Source: Lentilitoribacter sp039986595 | Lineage (GTDB): Bacteria > Pseudomonadota > Alphaproteobacteria > Rhizobiales > Rhizobiaceae | Direction: 5' to 3' | Length of the DNA: 64,000 nucleotides | NCBI GenBank assembly: GCA_039986595.1 | Contig: JBDWQJ010000009.1 | Location: 62,001 to 126,000 of the forward strand | Shown: piece by piece, positions 41,983-50,859 of the stretch | Layout: the number at the start of each line of letters is the position of its first letter | Position numbering within the stretch: the stretch's first letter is position 1 | Translations under genes and position numbers: made by a program | Notes under the pieces: model-generated | Databases searched by the model: none | Told to the model about the DNA's origin: nothing | The model's input: only the letters and a program-made list of their open reading frames with translations

Positions 41983-43290
41983 ATGATCCCGCGTTACTCC
42001 CGCTCGGAAATGACTGACATTTGGTCACCTGCAAGCAAATTCAGAATCTGGTTTGAAATCGAAGCCCACGCTTGTGATGCTTTGGCAGAGCTTGGTGTTA
42101 TTCCAAAATCAGCTGCAAAAACCATTTGGGAAAAAGGCGGCGCAGCAACATTTGATGTGGCTCGCATTGACGAAATTGAAGCTGTTACAAAGCACGACGT
42201 GATCGCGTTTCTAACGCATTTAGCTGAAATCGTGGGTGATGACGCTCGTTTTGTACACCAGGGAATGACATCGTCTGATGTGCTAGACACCTGCTTTAAT
42301 GTACAACTTGTCAAAGCAACTGATCTTTTGCTTGAAGATATGGACAAATTGCTTGCAGCTCTTAAAAAGCGCGCTTTTGAACACAAAGACACGATCACAA
42401 TTGGTCGTAGTCACGGCATACATGCAGAACCAACAACATTTGGTGTGAAGCTTGCACAAGCTTACGCTGAATTTGATCGTAACAAAACACGCCTTTTGGC
42501 TGCGCGCGAAGATATTGCGACCTGCGCAATTTCAGGTGCCGTTGGAACGTTTGCGAATATCGACCCGAGCGTTGAAGAACATGTGGCAAAATCATTGGGT
42601 CTTGCGTCTGAACCTGTCTCAACACAAGTTGTCCCGCGCGACCGCCATGCGATGTATTTTGCCACACTTGGTGTGATTGCCTCTTCAATTGAGCGTTTAT
42701 CAACAGAGATTCGCCACTTGCAGCGCACCGAAGTGTTGGAAGCTGAAGAGTATTTTTCACCGGGTCAAAAAGGCTCCTCTGCAATGCCTCACAAACGTAA
42801 TCCTGTGTTGACTGAAAACCTAACAGGCCTTGCCCGCATGGTCCGCTCATATGCAATGCCTGCAATGGAAAATGTTGCGCTATGGCATGAGCGTGATATC
42901 TCGCACTCATCTGTTGAACGCATGATTGGTCCTGATGCAACAGTGACTTTGGATTTTGCTCTTGTTCGTTTAACTGGTGTGATTGATAAACTCTTGGTTT
43001 ATCCTGACAACATGATGGCAAACATGAATAAATTCCGTGGCTTAGTGCATTCACAACGCGTTCTTCTAGCTCTTACACAAGCGGGTCAATCTCGTGAAGA
43101 TTCATACCGACTGGTGCAACGTAATGCGATGAAAGTTTGGGAAGAAGGTAAAGACTTCCTCACCGAATTGCTTGGCGATGATGAAGTTACTGCAGCGCTG
43201 TCTGAAGAAACTATCCGTGAGAAGTTTGATCTTGGATATCATACTAAGCATGTCGATACGATCTTCAACCGTGTCTTTGGTGAAAGCTAA
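41983..43290 (+). CDS. purB: Adenylosuccinate lyase
   Basis: A 435-residue cytosolic fumarase/aspartase-superfamily enzyme. It splits SAICAR to AICAR and adenylosuccinate to AMP, both releasing fumarate. Signature segments are 'HQGMTSSDVLDTCFNVQL', 'GRSHGIHAEPTTFG' and the flexible catalytic loop 'GQKGSSAMPHKRNPVLTENL', whose serines supply the catalytic base. Length is standard. A GAGAGAC site precedes ATG 41983. It is followed within five bases by the convergent excalibur-domain gene. It is part of a purine region with purC, purS, purQ and purL four kilobases on, a common arrangement in Hyphomicrobiales. Confidence 0.96.
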   Translation: MIPRYSRSEMTDIWSPASKFRIWFEIEAHACDALAELGVIPKSAAKTIWEKGGAATFDVARIDEIEAVTKHDVIAFLTHLAEIVGDDARFVHQGMTSSDVLDTCFNVQLVKATDLLLEDMDKLLAALKKRAFEHKDTITIGRSHGIHAEPTTFGVKLAQAYAEFDRNKTRLLAAREDIATCAISGAVGTFANIDPSVEEHVAKSLGLASEPVSTQVVPRDRHAMYFATLGVIASSIERLSTEIRHLQRTEVLEAEEYFSPGQKGSSAMPHKRNPVLTENLTGLARMVRSYAMPAMENVALWHERDISHSSVERMIGPDATVTLDFALVRLTGVIDKLLVYPDNMMANMNKFRGLVHSQRVLLALTQAGQSREDSYRLVQRNAMKVWEEGKDFLTELLGDDEVTAALSEETIREKFDLGYHTKHVDTIFNRVFGES

Positions 43291-43295
43291 GATCT

Positions 43296-43607
43296 TTATA
43301 GCCCTGCATCGAGCAGTTTTTTCATTCTATCGTGCGATTTACCACAGAGTTTTTCGCACGGCATTCCATCGTTGTCGCCATCGCGCTTTTTATGGCCTCT
43401 GCATTGCTTGAAATAGAAGTAAGCTTCTGAACATGAGCGCATGCGCCCGCAGGTCTTGCTTGGCTGGCAAGAAAAACCTTGAGCCAATTCAATGTTTGGC
43501 TTATCGAGATTTTGGATATATATGTCGTTTTGGTTGGCGCTGCCAGACCATATGACAGCGGACGCAACCACTAATATACTTAAAATTGTGCACCCCACTT
43601 TACTCAT
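43296..43607 (-). CDS. Small secreted protein with excalibur calcium-binding domain
   Basis: A 103-residue protein. A hydrophobic N-terminus (about 5-22) acts as signal peptide or anchor. The C-terminal half carries an excalibur-type motif: paired cysteines, 'CSEAYFYFKQC' and an EF-hand-like 'RDGDNDGMPCEKLC' (residues about 75-88) that would bind calcium. Extra cysteines at 'FSCQPSKTCGRMRSC' suggest disulfides in the periplasm. Such domains occur alone or fused to nucleases; their role is unclear. The gene lies tail-to-tail with purB and head-to-head with the hydrolase gene at 43652, sharing a 44-base divergent promoter region. Confidence 0.8.
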   Translation of the reverse strand: MSKVGCTILSILVVASAVIWSGSANQNDIYIQNLDKPNIELAQGFSCQPSKTCGRMRSCSEAYFYFKQCRGHKKRDGDNDGMPCEKLCGKSHDRMKKLLDAGL

Positions 43608-43651
43608 TCATAGTTGTAATGTGCAATTTTAAAAACGGCAAGAGTGAATAG

Positions 43652-44200
43652 ATGAAAGCTTCTGAAACTGATATTTTGATTGTTCCGGGTTACAAAAACT
43701 CAGGTCCTGACCATTGGCAGTCGCGCTGGGAAACGCGCATTAAAACAGCGCGTCGCGTTGTGCAAGACGAATGGTCAAAACCAGTTGTTGAAGACTGGAC
43801 AGCGCGGATGGCAGAAGAGGTCAATAAATCTACGCGACCCGTTGTTATTGTTGCACATTCTTTGGGTGTGGCAACCGCTGTTCAAGCGATACCGCAATTT
43901 AAAAACAAGGTCGTTGCGGGATTTTTTGTAGCGCCGCCCGATGTCTCCAATCCTAAAATCAGACCAAAACATTTGATGACATTTGGACCTTATCCACGTG
44001 ATCCGCTCCCCTTCCCGTCGATTGTAGTTGCCAGCCAGAACGATGAATTTTCAAGCTTTGAACATGCAGAAGATATTGCAGGTGCTTGGGGTTCAATGTT
44101 TGTTGATGCTGGGGAGCGCGGGCATATTGATGACGCAGCCGGACACGGTCCTTGGCCCGAAGGTTCTTTGACGTTTGCAAAATTCATGCAAGGCCTCTAA
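43652..44200 (+). CDS. RBBP9/YdeN family alpha/beta hydrolase
   Basis: A 182-residue serine hydrolase of the short RBBP9/YdeN family. Visible are 'ILIVPGYKNSGPDHWQSRWE' (family hallmark), the nucleophile elbow with S70 in 'VAHSLGVA', the acid in 'VVASQNDEFSSFEHA' and the histidine in 'ERGHIDDAAGHGPWPEG'. All triad members appear present. Natural substrates of the bacterial members are mostly unknown. It is a single gene, divergent from the excalibur-domain gene, and followed by an uncharacterised small gene. ATG 43652 is the only sensible start; an AAGAG stretch lies about nine bases upstream. Confidence 0.88.
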   Translation: MKASETDILIVPGYKNSGPDHWQSRWETRIKTARRVVQDEWSKPVVEDWTARMAEEVNKSTRPVVIVAHSLGVATAVQAIPQFKNKVVAGFFVAPPDVSNPKIRPKHLMTFGPYPRDPLPFPSIVVASQNDEFSSFEHAEDIAGAWGSMFVDAGERGHIDDAAGHGPWPEGSLTFAKFMQGL

Positions 44201-44283
44201 TCAATCGATTTTTCAACGCATAACCATTTAGTAACCATGATCAGATAGCTTACTGATAATATTACTTAATTGTGTTGATAGCC

Positions 44284-44649
44284 ATGAATTCAAAACAATC
44301 GAAATCGACTTTTACCGAAGTTTTGGGCAATTCTTTGCGTACCAAAGCTGGCGGATCATTGAATAATAAAATCAAAGGTATAGGCTCGACAGATACAGCT
44401 CTTCGCAATTGCCGGGTTGTCGCACTGGTTGATGATAAGCATTTTGATGCGATGGCTCACGGTCAGAAAAAACAAACGCCGGACATCTCAAGTTTCCATA
44501 CCCAATATATGCTCGAAGAAGCGCCCCAGATGTTGGAAGACACCAAATCACGTGTTGGCAAGAATTACGATCAGGAAAATTTTGTCGTGGTCACGCGTGA
44601 AGTTTCAAACCCCAATGATGTTCATTACGCTATGACAGCAAAACGCTAG
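44284..44649 (+). CDS. Hypothetical protein
   Basis: A 121-residue soluble, basic-to-neutral protein without signal or membrane segment. I do not recognise it. The first about 40 residues are polar with Gly/Ser/Lys ('SLRTKAGGSLNNKIKG'), followed by a predicted alpha/beta part ('NCRVVALVDDKHFDAMAHGQ', 'NFVVVTREVSNPNDVHY'). ATG 44284 is preferred to TTG 44272, though no strong ribosome site is seen for either. It stands between the hydrolase gene and a convergent membrane-protein gene. Composition looks coding and the frame is unbroken. Confidence 0.6.
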   Translation: MNSKQSKSTFTEVLGNSLRTKAGGSLNNKIKGIGSTDTALRNCRVVALVDDKHFDAMAHGQKKQTPDISSFHTQYMLEEAPQMLEDTKSRVGKNYDQENFVVVTREVSNPNDVHYAMTAKR

Positions 44650-44656
44650 TGCGCAA

Positions 44657-45031
44657 TTAAGCCTGCTTTGACAGTTTAAAATAAGCCAGTGCAAACCCTA
44701 TTTCAGTTGTAATTGCGAGCCAAATTCCGACGCCCACAGCCCCACGCACAAATTCAAATATTCCAATGATAGCAAGTGCTGCCATCATGATGGCGAGCCC
44801 GAGACATAGGCTCTGGCGCAATTGAGATGGCTCGGCATTGCGCGACAAAAATATGATCGCAGATAAGCCCATGAACATCATCGCAGCTCGTCGTGCGATA
44901 AGATCAGACACATCGTTTCCATCAAGTCCAAAAATCCAATAAATCAGGCTTGGCGCCAATAATAGGCATATAAAAAGAATAAAACATAGCGCGCTGGCGA
45001 GTTTGCTAACGAGTGGATATGAAATGGTCAT
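44657..45031 (-). CDS. Hypothetical four-helix membrane protein
   Basis: A 124-residue inner-membrane protein with hydrophobic segments at about 8-32, 46-62, 75-92 and 98-118, and a short basic C-terminus. No named family is recognised; it resembles small DoxX- or DUF-type four-helix proteins only in outline. ATG 45031 is chosen; TTG 45046 would add five residues. It converges with the hypothetical gene at 44284, leaving seven bases between stops. Function is unknown. Confidence 0.6.
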   Translation of the reverse strand: MTISYPLVSKLASALCFILFICLLLAPSLIYWIFGLDGNDVSDLIARRAAMMFMGLSAIIFLSRNAEPSQLRQSLCLGLAIMMAALAIIGIFEFVRGAVGVGIWLAITTEIGFALAYFKLSKQA

Positions 45032-45133
45032 GGCGATCTTACGCAAAGTTGTTGGTCAGCTCAGTATGCACATGAATTGCCGTTAAACCATGCGACAAAA
45101 GCGTTGTCATCACTAGTTTCGAGACCAAAATTG

Positions 45134-45901
45134 CTAGTCTTTCAACTCAGCAGCCTTCAAGAAGGCATCACATCCCGCTTTAATTAAAGCAAGGTCATAG
45201 CTGACATTGACGAAATTATAGCCCCATTTAGCGTATTTAACGCTGGTCTCAGGCGTTGCAGCGAAAATACCAGATAATTTACCCGCAGCTTTGGCGCGCT
45301 TTGGCATTTCTTCAAGCTGCTTTTGAGTTTCGGGCATATCCCCGTTCACCGCGGCGCCATTTGAATAATCAATTGAAAAATCAGATGGGCCAACAAATAC
45401 GCCGTCAATACCGTCCACTGAGATGATCTCGTCAAAATTCTCATAAGCAGCTCTAGTTTCAATCATGGCGAAAGACAGCGTTTTCTCATTGGCATTCTGC
45501 AAGTAATCACCTGCTTCAACCCCATGTAACTGATTAGCGCGGCGTGCGCCCCATGAACGCGAACCAATGGGCGGATATTTCATATAGCTGGCGAATTCTT
45601 CTGCATCAGCTTTTGAATTGATCATCGGAGCAATCACAGCTTCAAAACCCAAATCCAGTGCTCGGCTTGCTGCATCAAATCTATTGACCGGCAATCGCGT
45701 GATTGGAATTTTACTAACGCCGATGATAGCCTCTGAACAGGTGACAATCGTATCGTCAGAATGGGTTCCATGCTGCATATCAATCACCACGGCATCAAAA
45801 TCAGCCAAGGCCAATTGTGTGATTAGCTCGCGCGAACCCAATTGTGACCATACCGAATAAACGGTTTCACCTTTTCGCAATCGATCTGCAAATGTCAGCA
45901 T
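45134..45901 (-). CDS. HpcH/HpaI family aldolase
   Basis: A 255-residue class II (metal-dependent) aldolase. Typical pieces are 'FDAVVIDMQHGTHSDD' with the catalytic histidine, 'ITRLPVNRFDAASRALDLGF', the metal-binding glutamate in 'FAMIETRAAYENFDEI' and aspartate in 'GVFVGPSDFS'. Relatives split 2-keto-3-deoxy-glucarate, 4-hydroxy-2-oxo-heptanedioate or similar keto-acids into pyruvate and an aldehyde. The substrate here is open. A strong GGAGGAGA precedes the ATG. The gene stands alone with no sugar-acid genes beside it, so the pathway cannot be deduced. Confidence 0.86.
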   Translation of the reverse strand: MLTFADRLRKGETVYSVWSQLGSRELITQLALADFDAVVIDMQHGTHSDDTIVTCSEAIIGVSKIPITRLPVNRFDAASRALDLGFEAVIAPMINSKADAEEFASYMKYPPIGSRSWGARRANQLHGVEAGDYLQNANEKTLSFAMIETRAAYENFDEIISVDGIDGVFVGPSDFSIDYSNGAAVNGDMPETQKQLEEMPKRAKAAGKLSGIFAATPETSVKYAKWGYNFVNVSYDLALIKAGCDAFLKAAELKD

Positions 45902-45956
45902 CTAACTTCTCCTCCACCCATTCAACACAATAGTTTCAACATAATAGCTGCAACAA

Positions 45957-45993
45957 AAAACCTGCATCAGAACACAAGTCCAATGCAGGTTTT
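45957..45993. terminator. Terminator of the DUF1476 gene
   Basis: AAAACCTGCAT (45957-45967) and ATGCAGGTTTT (45983-45993) form a perfect 11-bp stem around 15 bases, with an A run on the left giving a T run on the minus strand. It ends the transcript of the gene at 46042. Confidence 0.8.
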
Positions 45994-46041
45994 ATAATTA
46001 ATGTTATGGCATGCCAAAATGCAATGCCACAAGGCTAATTC

Positions 46042-46344
46042 TTAATCACTTGTGATTTGCTCTTCAGCGACGCCCAAAAGCCAAACCATTTTCTCGCGGA
46101 TGTCTTCGTCAGACACATCATCGCCTAGATCAGCGCGAACTTTGTTAAACACGTCTTCATCGCCAGCTTCTTCAAAATCAGATGCGATAACTTCTTTAGC
46201 ATATGCATCACCATCTTTACCGAGGATTTCAGCAGCCCAAAGGCCTAAAAGTTTATTGCGGCGCGCTTCGATTTTAAATTTTAGTTCTGCATCATGTGCA
46301 AATTTATTTTCAAACGCATTTTTACGATCATCAAAACCACTCAT
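46042..46344 (-). CDS. DUF1476 protein, F1-ATPase zeta-type inhibitor subunit
   Basis: A 100-residue helical acidic protein. 'FDDRKNAFENKFAHDAELKF' and 'ARRNKLLGLWAAEILG' are the DUF1476 hallmark. In Paracoccus and other alphaproteobacteria this family is the zeta subunit, which enters the F1-ATPase through its N-terminal segment and blocks ATP hydrolysis. The start ATG 46344 is followed by the expected inhibitory N-terminus. It diverges from purC, with about 250 bases between starts. This pairing with purC-purS-purQ-purL is a familiar Hyphomicrobiales arrangement and helps place the organism. Confidence 0.9.
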   Translation of the reverse strand: MSGFDDRKNAFENKFAHDAELKFKIEARRNKLLGLWAAEILGKDGDAYAKEVIASDFEEAGDEDVFNKVRADLGDDVSDEDIREKMVWLLGVAEEQITSD

Positions 46345-46594
46345 GGTGTCTTCCCGTCCTTCGTGTTTAGCTCCCTAATGATCTAGGTTGAGCCCGTTAT
46401 CCTCTATATGGACATTTTATAGGCAAAACGGAAGACCTGAACGCACAAAATCCCTGAAAATAATTTCAATTGTGACTAATCTGAAAAACAGCGCCTCAAG
46501 ACGTTGTGAAATGCTGGTTTATAAGCTACACAGCGCTCGAAACCTTAGATTCACAAATTCTCACCAGTTTGCTGGTAGATCAATCGAGTTTACA

Positions 46595-47374
46595 ATGAAA
46601 AATAGACGCCGTATCTATGAGGGCAAGGCCAAAATTCTCTATGAAGGTCCTGAGCCCGGAACGCTTATCCAATTCTTTAAAGACGATGCAACTGCTTTTA
46701 ATAAAAAGAAGCAGGACGTGATTGATGGTAAGGGTGTGTTGAACAACCGTATTTCTGAGTTCATCTTTACGCATTTGAACCAAATCGGCATACCAACACA
46801 CTTTATCAAACGCGTTAACATGCGCGAGCAGTTGATCAAAGAAGTTGATATCGTGCCGCTTGAAGTGATTGTTCGCAATATTGCAGCAGGAACATTGGCG
46901 ACCCGTTTGGGCCTTGAAGAAGGTGCTGTGCTCCCGCGTTCTATCATCGAGTTTTGCTATAAAGAAGATGCGCTTGATGATCCGCTTGTATCTGAAGAGC
47001 ATATTACAGCTTTTGGCTGGGCAAGCCCGCAAGAGATAGATGACATTATGGCAATGGCCATCCGCATCAATGATTTCCTAACCGGTCTTTTTGCCGGAGT
47101 TGGCATTCAGCTTATTGACTTTAAAATCGAATTTGGCCGTCTGTTTGAAGGTGATCAAATGCGTATTGTTTTGGCTGATGAAATCTCACCAGATTCATGC
47201 CGTTTGTGGGATGTGAAGACCAAGCAAAAGCTTGATAAAGATGTCTTCCGTCGCGACCTTGGTAGCTTAACAGAAGCCTATCAAGAAGTTGCGCGCCGCC
47301 TTGGCATCATGAATGAAAACGAAACGCCTCGTCCATCAGGACCAGTGCTTGTTAAATCTGACAATGACGACTAG
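46595..47374 (+). CDS. purC: Phosphoribosylaminoimidazole-succinocarboxamide synthase
   Basis: A 259-residue SAICAR synthetase, joining CAIR and aspartate with ATP in purine synthesis. 'RRIYEGKAKILYEGPEPGT' opens the protein, followed by 'FKDDATAFNKKKQDVIDGKG', 'VEVIVRN'-like 'VPLEVIVRNIAAGT' and 'LIDFKIEFGRLFEG'. Alphaproteobacterial members have this length. I chose ATG 46595, since the frame from 46388 adds about 70 non-conserved residues. It begins the purC-purS pair; purS follows after 15 bases. The ribosome site is weak. Confidence 0.95.
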   Translation: MKNRRRIYEGKAKILYEGPEPGTLIQFFKDDATAFNKKKQDVIDGKGVLNNRISEFIFTHLNQIGIPTHFIKRVNMREQLIKEVDIVPLEVIVRNIAAGTLATRLGLEEGAVLPRSIIEFCYKEDALDDPLVSEEHITAFGWASPQEIDDIMAMAIRINDFLTGLFAGVGIQLIDFKIEFGRLFEGDQMRIVLADEISPDSCRLWDVKTKQKLDKDVFRRDLGSLTEAYQEVARRLGIMNENETPRPSGPVLVKSDNDD

Positions 47375-47389
47375 TTTGGAAAGTTAAAA

Positions 47390-47632
47390 ATGATCAAAGC
47401 TCGTGTCACAGTTACACTTAAAAACGGTGTTTTGGACCCGCAAGGTAAAGCAATTGAAGGCGCACTAACCGGTCTTGGTTTTGATGGCCTTGAAGGTGTG
47501 CGCCAGGGTAAAGTGTTTGACCTTGAACTTTCAGGTGACGATAAAGCAAGTGCTGGCAAAGATATTGAAGCCATGTGCGAAAAGCTACTCGCCAACACCG
47601 TGATTGAAGACTATTCGATCGAGATTTTATAG
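47390..47632 (+). CDS. purS: Phosphoribosylformylglycinamidine synthase subunit PurS
   Basis: An 80-residue small subunit of the three-part FGAM synthase, which bridges PurL and PurQ and helps move ammonia. 'IKARVTVTLKNGVLDPQGKAI', 'GLGFDGLEGVRQGKVFDLEL' and 'CEKLLANTVIEDYSIEI' fit the family, and length is exact. It follows purC by 15 bases and precedes purQ by 78 bases. A hairpin with a T run lies between purS and purQ, so full coupling of purQL to purCS is not certain. Confidence 0.95.
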   Translation: MIKARVTVTLKNGVLDPQGKAIEGALTGLGFDGLEGVRQGKVFDLELSGDDKASAGKDIEAMCEKLLANTVIEDYSIEIL

Positions 47633-47643
47633 TTAGTAGGAAC

Positions 47644-47674
47644 AAAGCGCGCCAAAGTCAGTCGCGCTTTTTCT
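47644..47674 (+). terminator. Terminator-like hairpin between purS and purQ
   Basis: AAAGCGCG (47644-47651) and CGCGCTTT (47663-47670) form a perfect 8-bp stem around 11 bases, followed by TTCTTT. It lies 12 bases after the purS stop and could attenuate or end transcription inside the purine cluster. Confidence 0.65.
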
Positions 47675-47710
47675 TTATCAGTTTGATTTCCACAATTTAG
47701 GAAACATATT

Positions 47711-48385
47711 ATGAAAACAGCAGTTCTTCAGCTTCCGGGATTGAACAGAGATCGTGACATGCTTGCAGCGCTCACGCTTATTTCTGGTCAGGCCCCACAA
47801 ACTGTTTGGCAAACCGAAACATCCATCGATGACGATGTTGATCTGATTGTTATCCCAGGCGGTTTTTCCTACGGTGATTACCTTCGTTCAGGCGCAATTG
47901 CAGCTCGTATGCCTGTGATGAAAGCCGTTATCGAAAAGGCTAAAAAAGGCACCCGCGTTATCGGTGTTTGCAATGGCTTTCAGATCCTGGTTGAAACAGG
48001 TATTCTTCCAGGTGCGTTGATGCGCAATGCCTCACTTAAATTTGTCTGCCGTCAGGTAAAACTTGAAGTCGCGACAACAAAAAGCGCCTTTACCGAAGGC
48101 TATAACCAAGGCGAAATTATCGATTGCCCGGTTGCTCACCATGATGGCAACTATTTCGCGGATGCAGATACTTTGGCATCGCTAAAAGACCAAGACCGCA
48201 TTGCTTTCCGCTATGCGCAAGGCACCAATCCAAATGGCTCAATTGACGATATTGCCGGCATTTTAAGCGAAAACGGCAATGTTCTTGGTATGATGCCTCA
48301 CCCTGAAAACTTAATTGAAGCTGCACATGGCGGTGACGATGGCCGACGCCTGTTTGAAGGCGCACTTAATTTAATCTCCGCATAA
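47711..48385 (+). CDS. purQ: Phosphoribosylformylglycinamidine synthase subunit PurQ
   Basis: A 224-residue class I glutamine amidotransferase. It releases ammonia from glutamine for the FGAM synthase PurL. The catalytic cysteine is in 'VIGVCNGFQILVETG', the His-Glu of the triad in 'MMPHPENLIEAAHGGDDG', and 'IVIPGGFSYGDYLRSGAIAA' is the family hallmark. Length is standard. AGGAAAC lies eight bases before ATG 47711. It follows the purS-purQ hairpin and precedes purL by about 20 bases, so purQ and purL probably share a transcript. Confidence 0.95.
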   Translation: MKTAVLQLPGLNRDRDMLAALTLISGQAPQTVWQTETSIDDDVDLIVIPGGFSYGDYLRSGAIAARMPVMKAVIEKAKKGTRVIGVCNGFQILVETGILPGALMRNASLKFVCRQVKLEVATTKSAFTEGYNQGEIIDCPVAHHDGNYFADADTLASLKDQDRIAFRYAQGTNPNGSIDDIAGILSENGNVLGMMPHPENLIEAAHGGDDGRRLFEGALNLISA

Positions 48386-48409
48386 CACGAAACGACGATT
48401 TTGACTGAT

Positions 48410-50617
48410 ATGACCATTAACAACACATATCCCATTACCGAGGACCTTATCGCAAAGCATGGCTTGGCACCTGATGAATACCAACTGATTTTGGATTTGA
48501 TTGGTCGTGAACCAACTTATACAGAGCTTGGTATTTTCTCAGCGATGTGGAACGAGCACTGCTCTTATAAATCATCCAAAAAATGGCTTCGTACATTACC
48601 TACAACAGGCGATCGAGTAATCCATGGCCCGGGTGAAAATGCGGGTGTGGTCGATATTGGTGATGGCGAATGCGTTGTATTTAAGATGGAAAGCCACAAC
48701 CACCCATCTTACATTGAGCCCTACCAAGGAGCTGCAACTGGTGTTGGCGGTATCTTACGTGATGTGTTTACCATGGGTGCGCGTCCTGTGGCAGCCATGA
48801 ACGCGCTTCGTTTTGGCGATATAAACCATGAAAAAACAAAGCACCTGGTATCTGGCGTAGTCTCAGGCGTTGGCGGCTATGGTAACTCCTTTGGGGTTCC
48901 GACTGTTGGCGGCGAAGTTGAATTTGATGCGCGTTATAACGGCAATTGCCTGGTTAACGCCTTCGCAGCAGGTATTGCCAAAACAGACGGTATTTTCCTT
49001 TGTAAAGCTGAAGGCGTTGGCCTTCCTGTTGTATATTTGGGTGCAAAAACCGGACGCGATGGTGTTGGCGGTGCAACAATGGCATCAGCTGAATTTGACG
49101 AAACAATTGAAGAAAAACGCCCAACAGTACAAGTGGGTGATCCATTTACTGAAAAATGTCTTCTTGAAGCATGTCTTGAACTCATGCAAACGGGCGCTGT
49201 GATCGCCATCCAGGATATGGGTGCTGCGGGTTTGACGTGTTCTGCCGTTGAAATGGGTGCTCAAGGTGATTTAGGTGTAGAGCTATACCTTGACGATGTT
49301 CCTGTGCGTGAAGAACGCATGACGGCTTATGAGATGATGCTATCTGAAAGCCAAGAGCGCATGCTCATGGTGCTTGACCCATCAAAAGAAGAAGTTGCCA
49401 AGGCCATTTTTGTTAAATGGGGCCTAGATTTTGCCATCGTTGGAAAAACAACGGATGACTTGCGCTTCCGCTGCATTCACCAAGGTGAAGAAGTTGCGAA
49501 CTTACCGATTAAAGAACTTGGCGACCAAGCGCCTGAATATGATCGCCCATGGCGCGAGCCGGGTTTATACTCGCCCCTCCCCGCCGATCAAGTTCAAGAG
49601 CAAGACGATTACAGCGTGACATTGATGTCTATGCTTGCCTCACCAAACCAATCATCACGTCGTTGGGTTTGGGAGCAATATGATACGCTAATTCAAGGTA
49701 ATTCGCTACAAATCCCTGGCGGTGATGCGGGTGTCATCCGTGTGGATGGCCATGCAACAAAAGCATTGGCATTTTCATCCGACGTAACACCGCATTATTG
49801 CGAAGCAGATGCTTATGAAGGCGGTAAACAAGCCGTTGCCGAGTGCTGGCGTAATATTACAGCAACTGGCGCCCTTCCTCTTGCATCAACCGATAATCTA
49901 AACTTTGGCAATCCAGAACGCCCGGAAATCATGGGGCAGTTCGTCAAAGCCATTGAAGGTATTGGTGACGCGTGTCGTGCACTTGATTTCCCAATCGTAT
50001 CGGGCAATGTCTCACTTTACAACGAAACATTTGGCGAAGCGATCTTACCAACACCAACAATTGCAGGTGTTGGCCAATTAGACGATTGGGCCAATATGGC
50101 AAAAATCGCCGGAGCAAAAGACGGCGAAGTTGTCATGCTCATTGGTTGCGATGGTGCACATCTTGGCCAAACAGTTTATATGCGCGATATTTTGGGTGAG
50201 ACAGCTGGTCCACCGCCAGAAGTTGATCTCACTGCTGAGCGCTACAACGGAGACTTTGTGCGCTCTGCGATCAACAACGGCCAAGTGTCCAGCTGTCACG
50301 ATATCAGCCAAGGCGGCTTAGCTCTTGCACTTGCTGAAATGTGTATGGCTGGCGGTTATGGCATGGAAATTGATCTAACGGACGTTCTGATGCCTATGCA
50401 TGGCTTGTTGTTCGGCGAAGATCAAGCGCGTTATGTCATCACCGTGGAAGAGAAAATGGCTCAGTTCTTAGCTAACAATGCTGCAGATGCTGGGGTGCAG
50501 TTCCGCGTATTGGGCAATGTTGGCGGCGACAAACTTGTTGTCAAAGACGTGCTCGCACTCGATGTTGCCGAGATGAAAACAGCACACGAAAACTGGTTCC
50601 CAGACTATATGGGGTAA
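48410..50617 (+). CDS. purL: Phosphoribosylformylglycinamidine synthase subunit PurL
   Basis: A 735-residue small-type PurL that converts FGAR to FGAM using ammonia from PurQ. Key segments are 'GIFSAMWNEHCSYKSSKKWL', 'VVFKMESHNHPSYIEPYQGA' (ATP and metal binding), 'GNSFGVPTVGGEVEF', 'IQDMGAAGLTCSAVEM' and 'SCHDISQGGLALALAEM'. Length is normal for the three-subunit system. ATG 48410 gives the usual N-terminus; TTG 48401 is an alternative. It completes the purC-S-Q-L block. Only a short GAAAACG/CGTTTTC palindrome follows the stop, a weak terminator at best. Confidence 0.95.
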   Translation: MTINNTYPITEDLIAKHGLAPDEYQLILDLIGREPTYTELGIFSAMWNEHCSYKSSKKWLRTLPTTGDRVIHGPGENAGVVDIGDGECVVFKMESHNHPSYIEPYQGAATGVGGILRDVFTMGARPVAAMNALRFGDINHEKTKHLVSGVVSGVGGYGNSFGVPTVGGEVEFDARYNGNCLVNAFAAGIAKTDGIFLCKAEGVGLPVVYLGAKTGRDGVGGATMASAEFDETIEEKRPTVQVGDPFTEKCLLEACLELMQTGAVIAIQDMGAAGLTCSAVEMGAQGDLGVELYLDDVPVREERMTAYEMMLSESQERMLMVLDPSKEEVAKAIFVKWGLDFAIVGKTTDDLRFRCIHQGEEVANLPIKELGDQAPEYDRPWREPGLYSPLPADQVQEQDDYSVTLMSMLASPNQSSRRWVWEQYDTLIQGNSLQIPGGDAGVIRVDGHATKALAFSSDVTPHYCEADAYEGGKQAVAECWRNITATGALPLASTDNLNFGNPERPEIMGQFVKAIEGIGDACRALDFPIVSGNVSLYNETFGEAILPTPTIAGVGQLDDWANMAKIAGAKDGEVVMLIGCDGAHLGQTVYMRDILGETAGPPPEVDLTAERYNGDFVRSAINNGQVSSCHDISQGGLALALAEMCMAGGYGMEIDLTDVLMPMHGLLFGEDQARYVITVEEKMAQFLANNAADAGVQFRVLGNVGGDKLVVKDVLALDVAEMKTAHENWFPDYMG

Positions 50618-50859
50618 TATAGAAAACGTTCGTTTTCCATTTCGAAGCCATTACAATTGTGACTAGCTAAAGCTCACACTTGCAGGTTGAAAACGCGCGC
50701 ACAGCACTAAAAATTTAAATCACTGCCGTAACGGTTTCTTCTAGGTCCGGTATCAAGAAGCAAACGTATAACAGATACAGCGTTTTGTAAGCTTGGATAT
50801 TTTAATGTCCACTGCAGGGAGCTGGAAGTGAATATGTTTAAATTGACGAAGGTTCTGTG

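Noticed and set aside
42395..43054. Long antisense frame within purB
   Set aside because: It is a shadow of a strongly conserved enzyme gene and its Gln/His/Ser-rich product resembles no protein.
46388..46594. N-terminal extension of PurC
   Set aside because: It adds about 70 non-conserved residues; the enzyme family begins at the MKNRRRIYEG segment.
50622..50637. GAAAACG-TT-CGTTTTC palindrome after purL
   Set aside because: The two-base centre is too small for a normal RNA hairpin loop and no T run follows; too weak to call a terminator.
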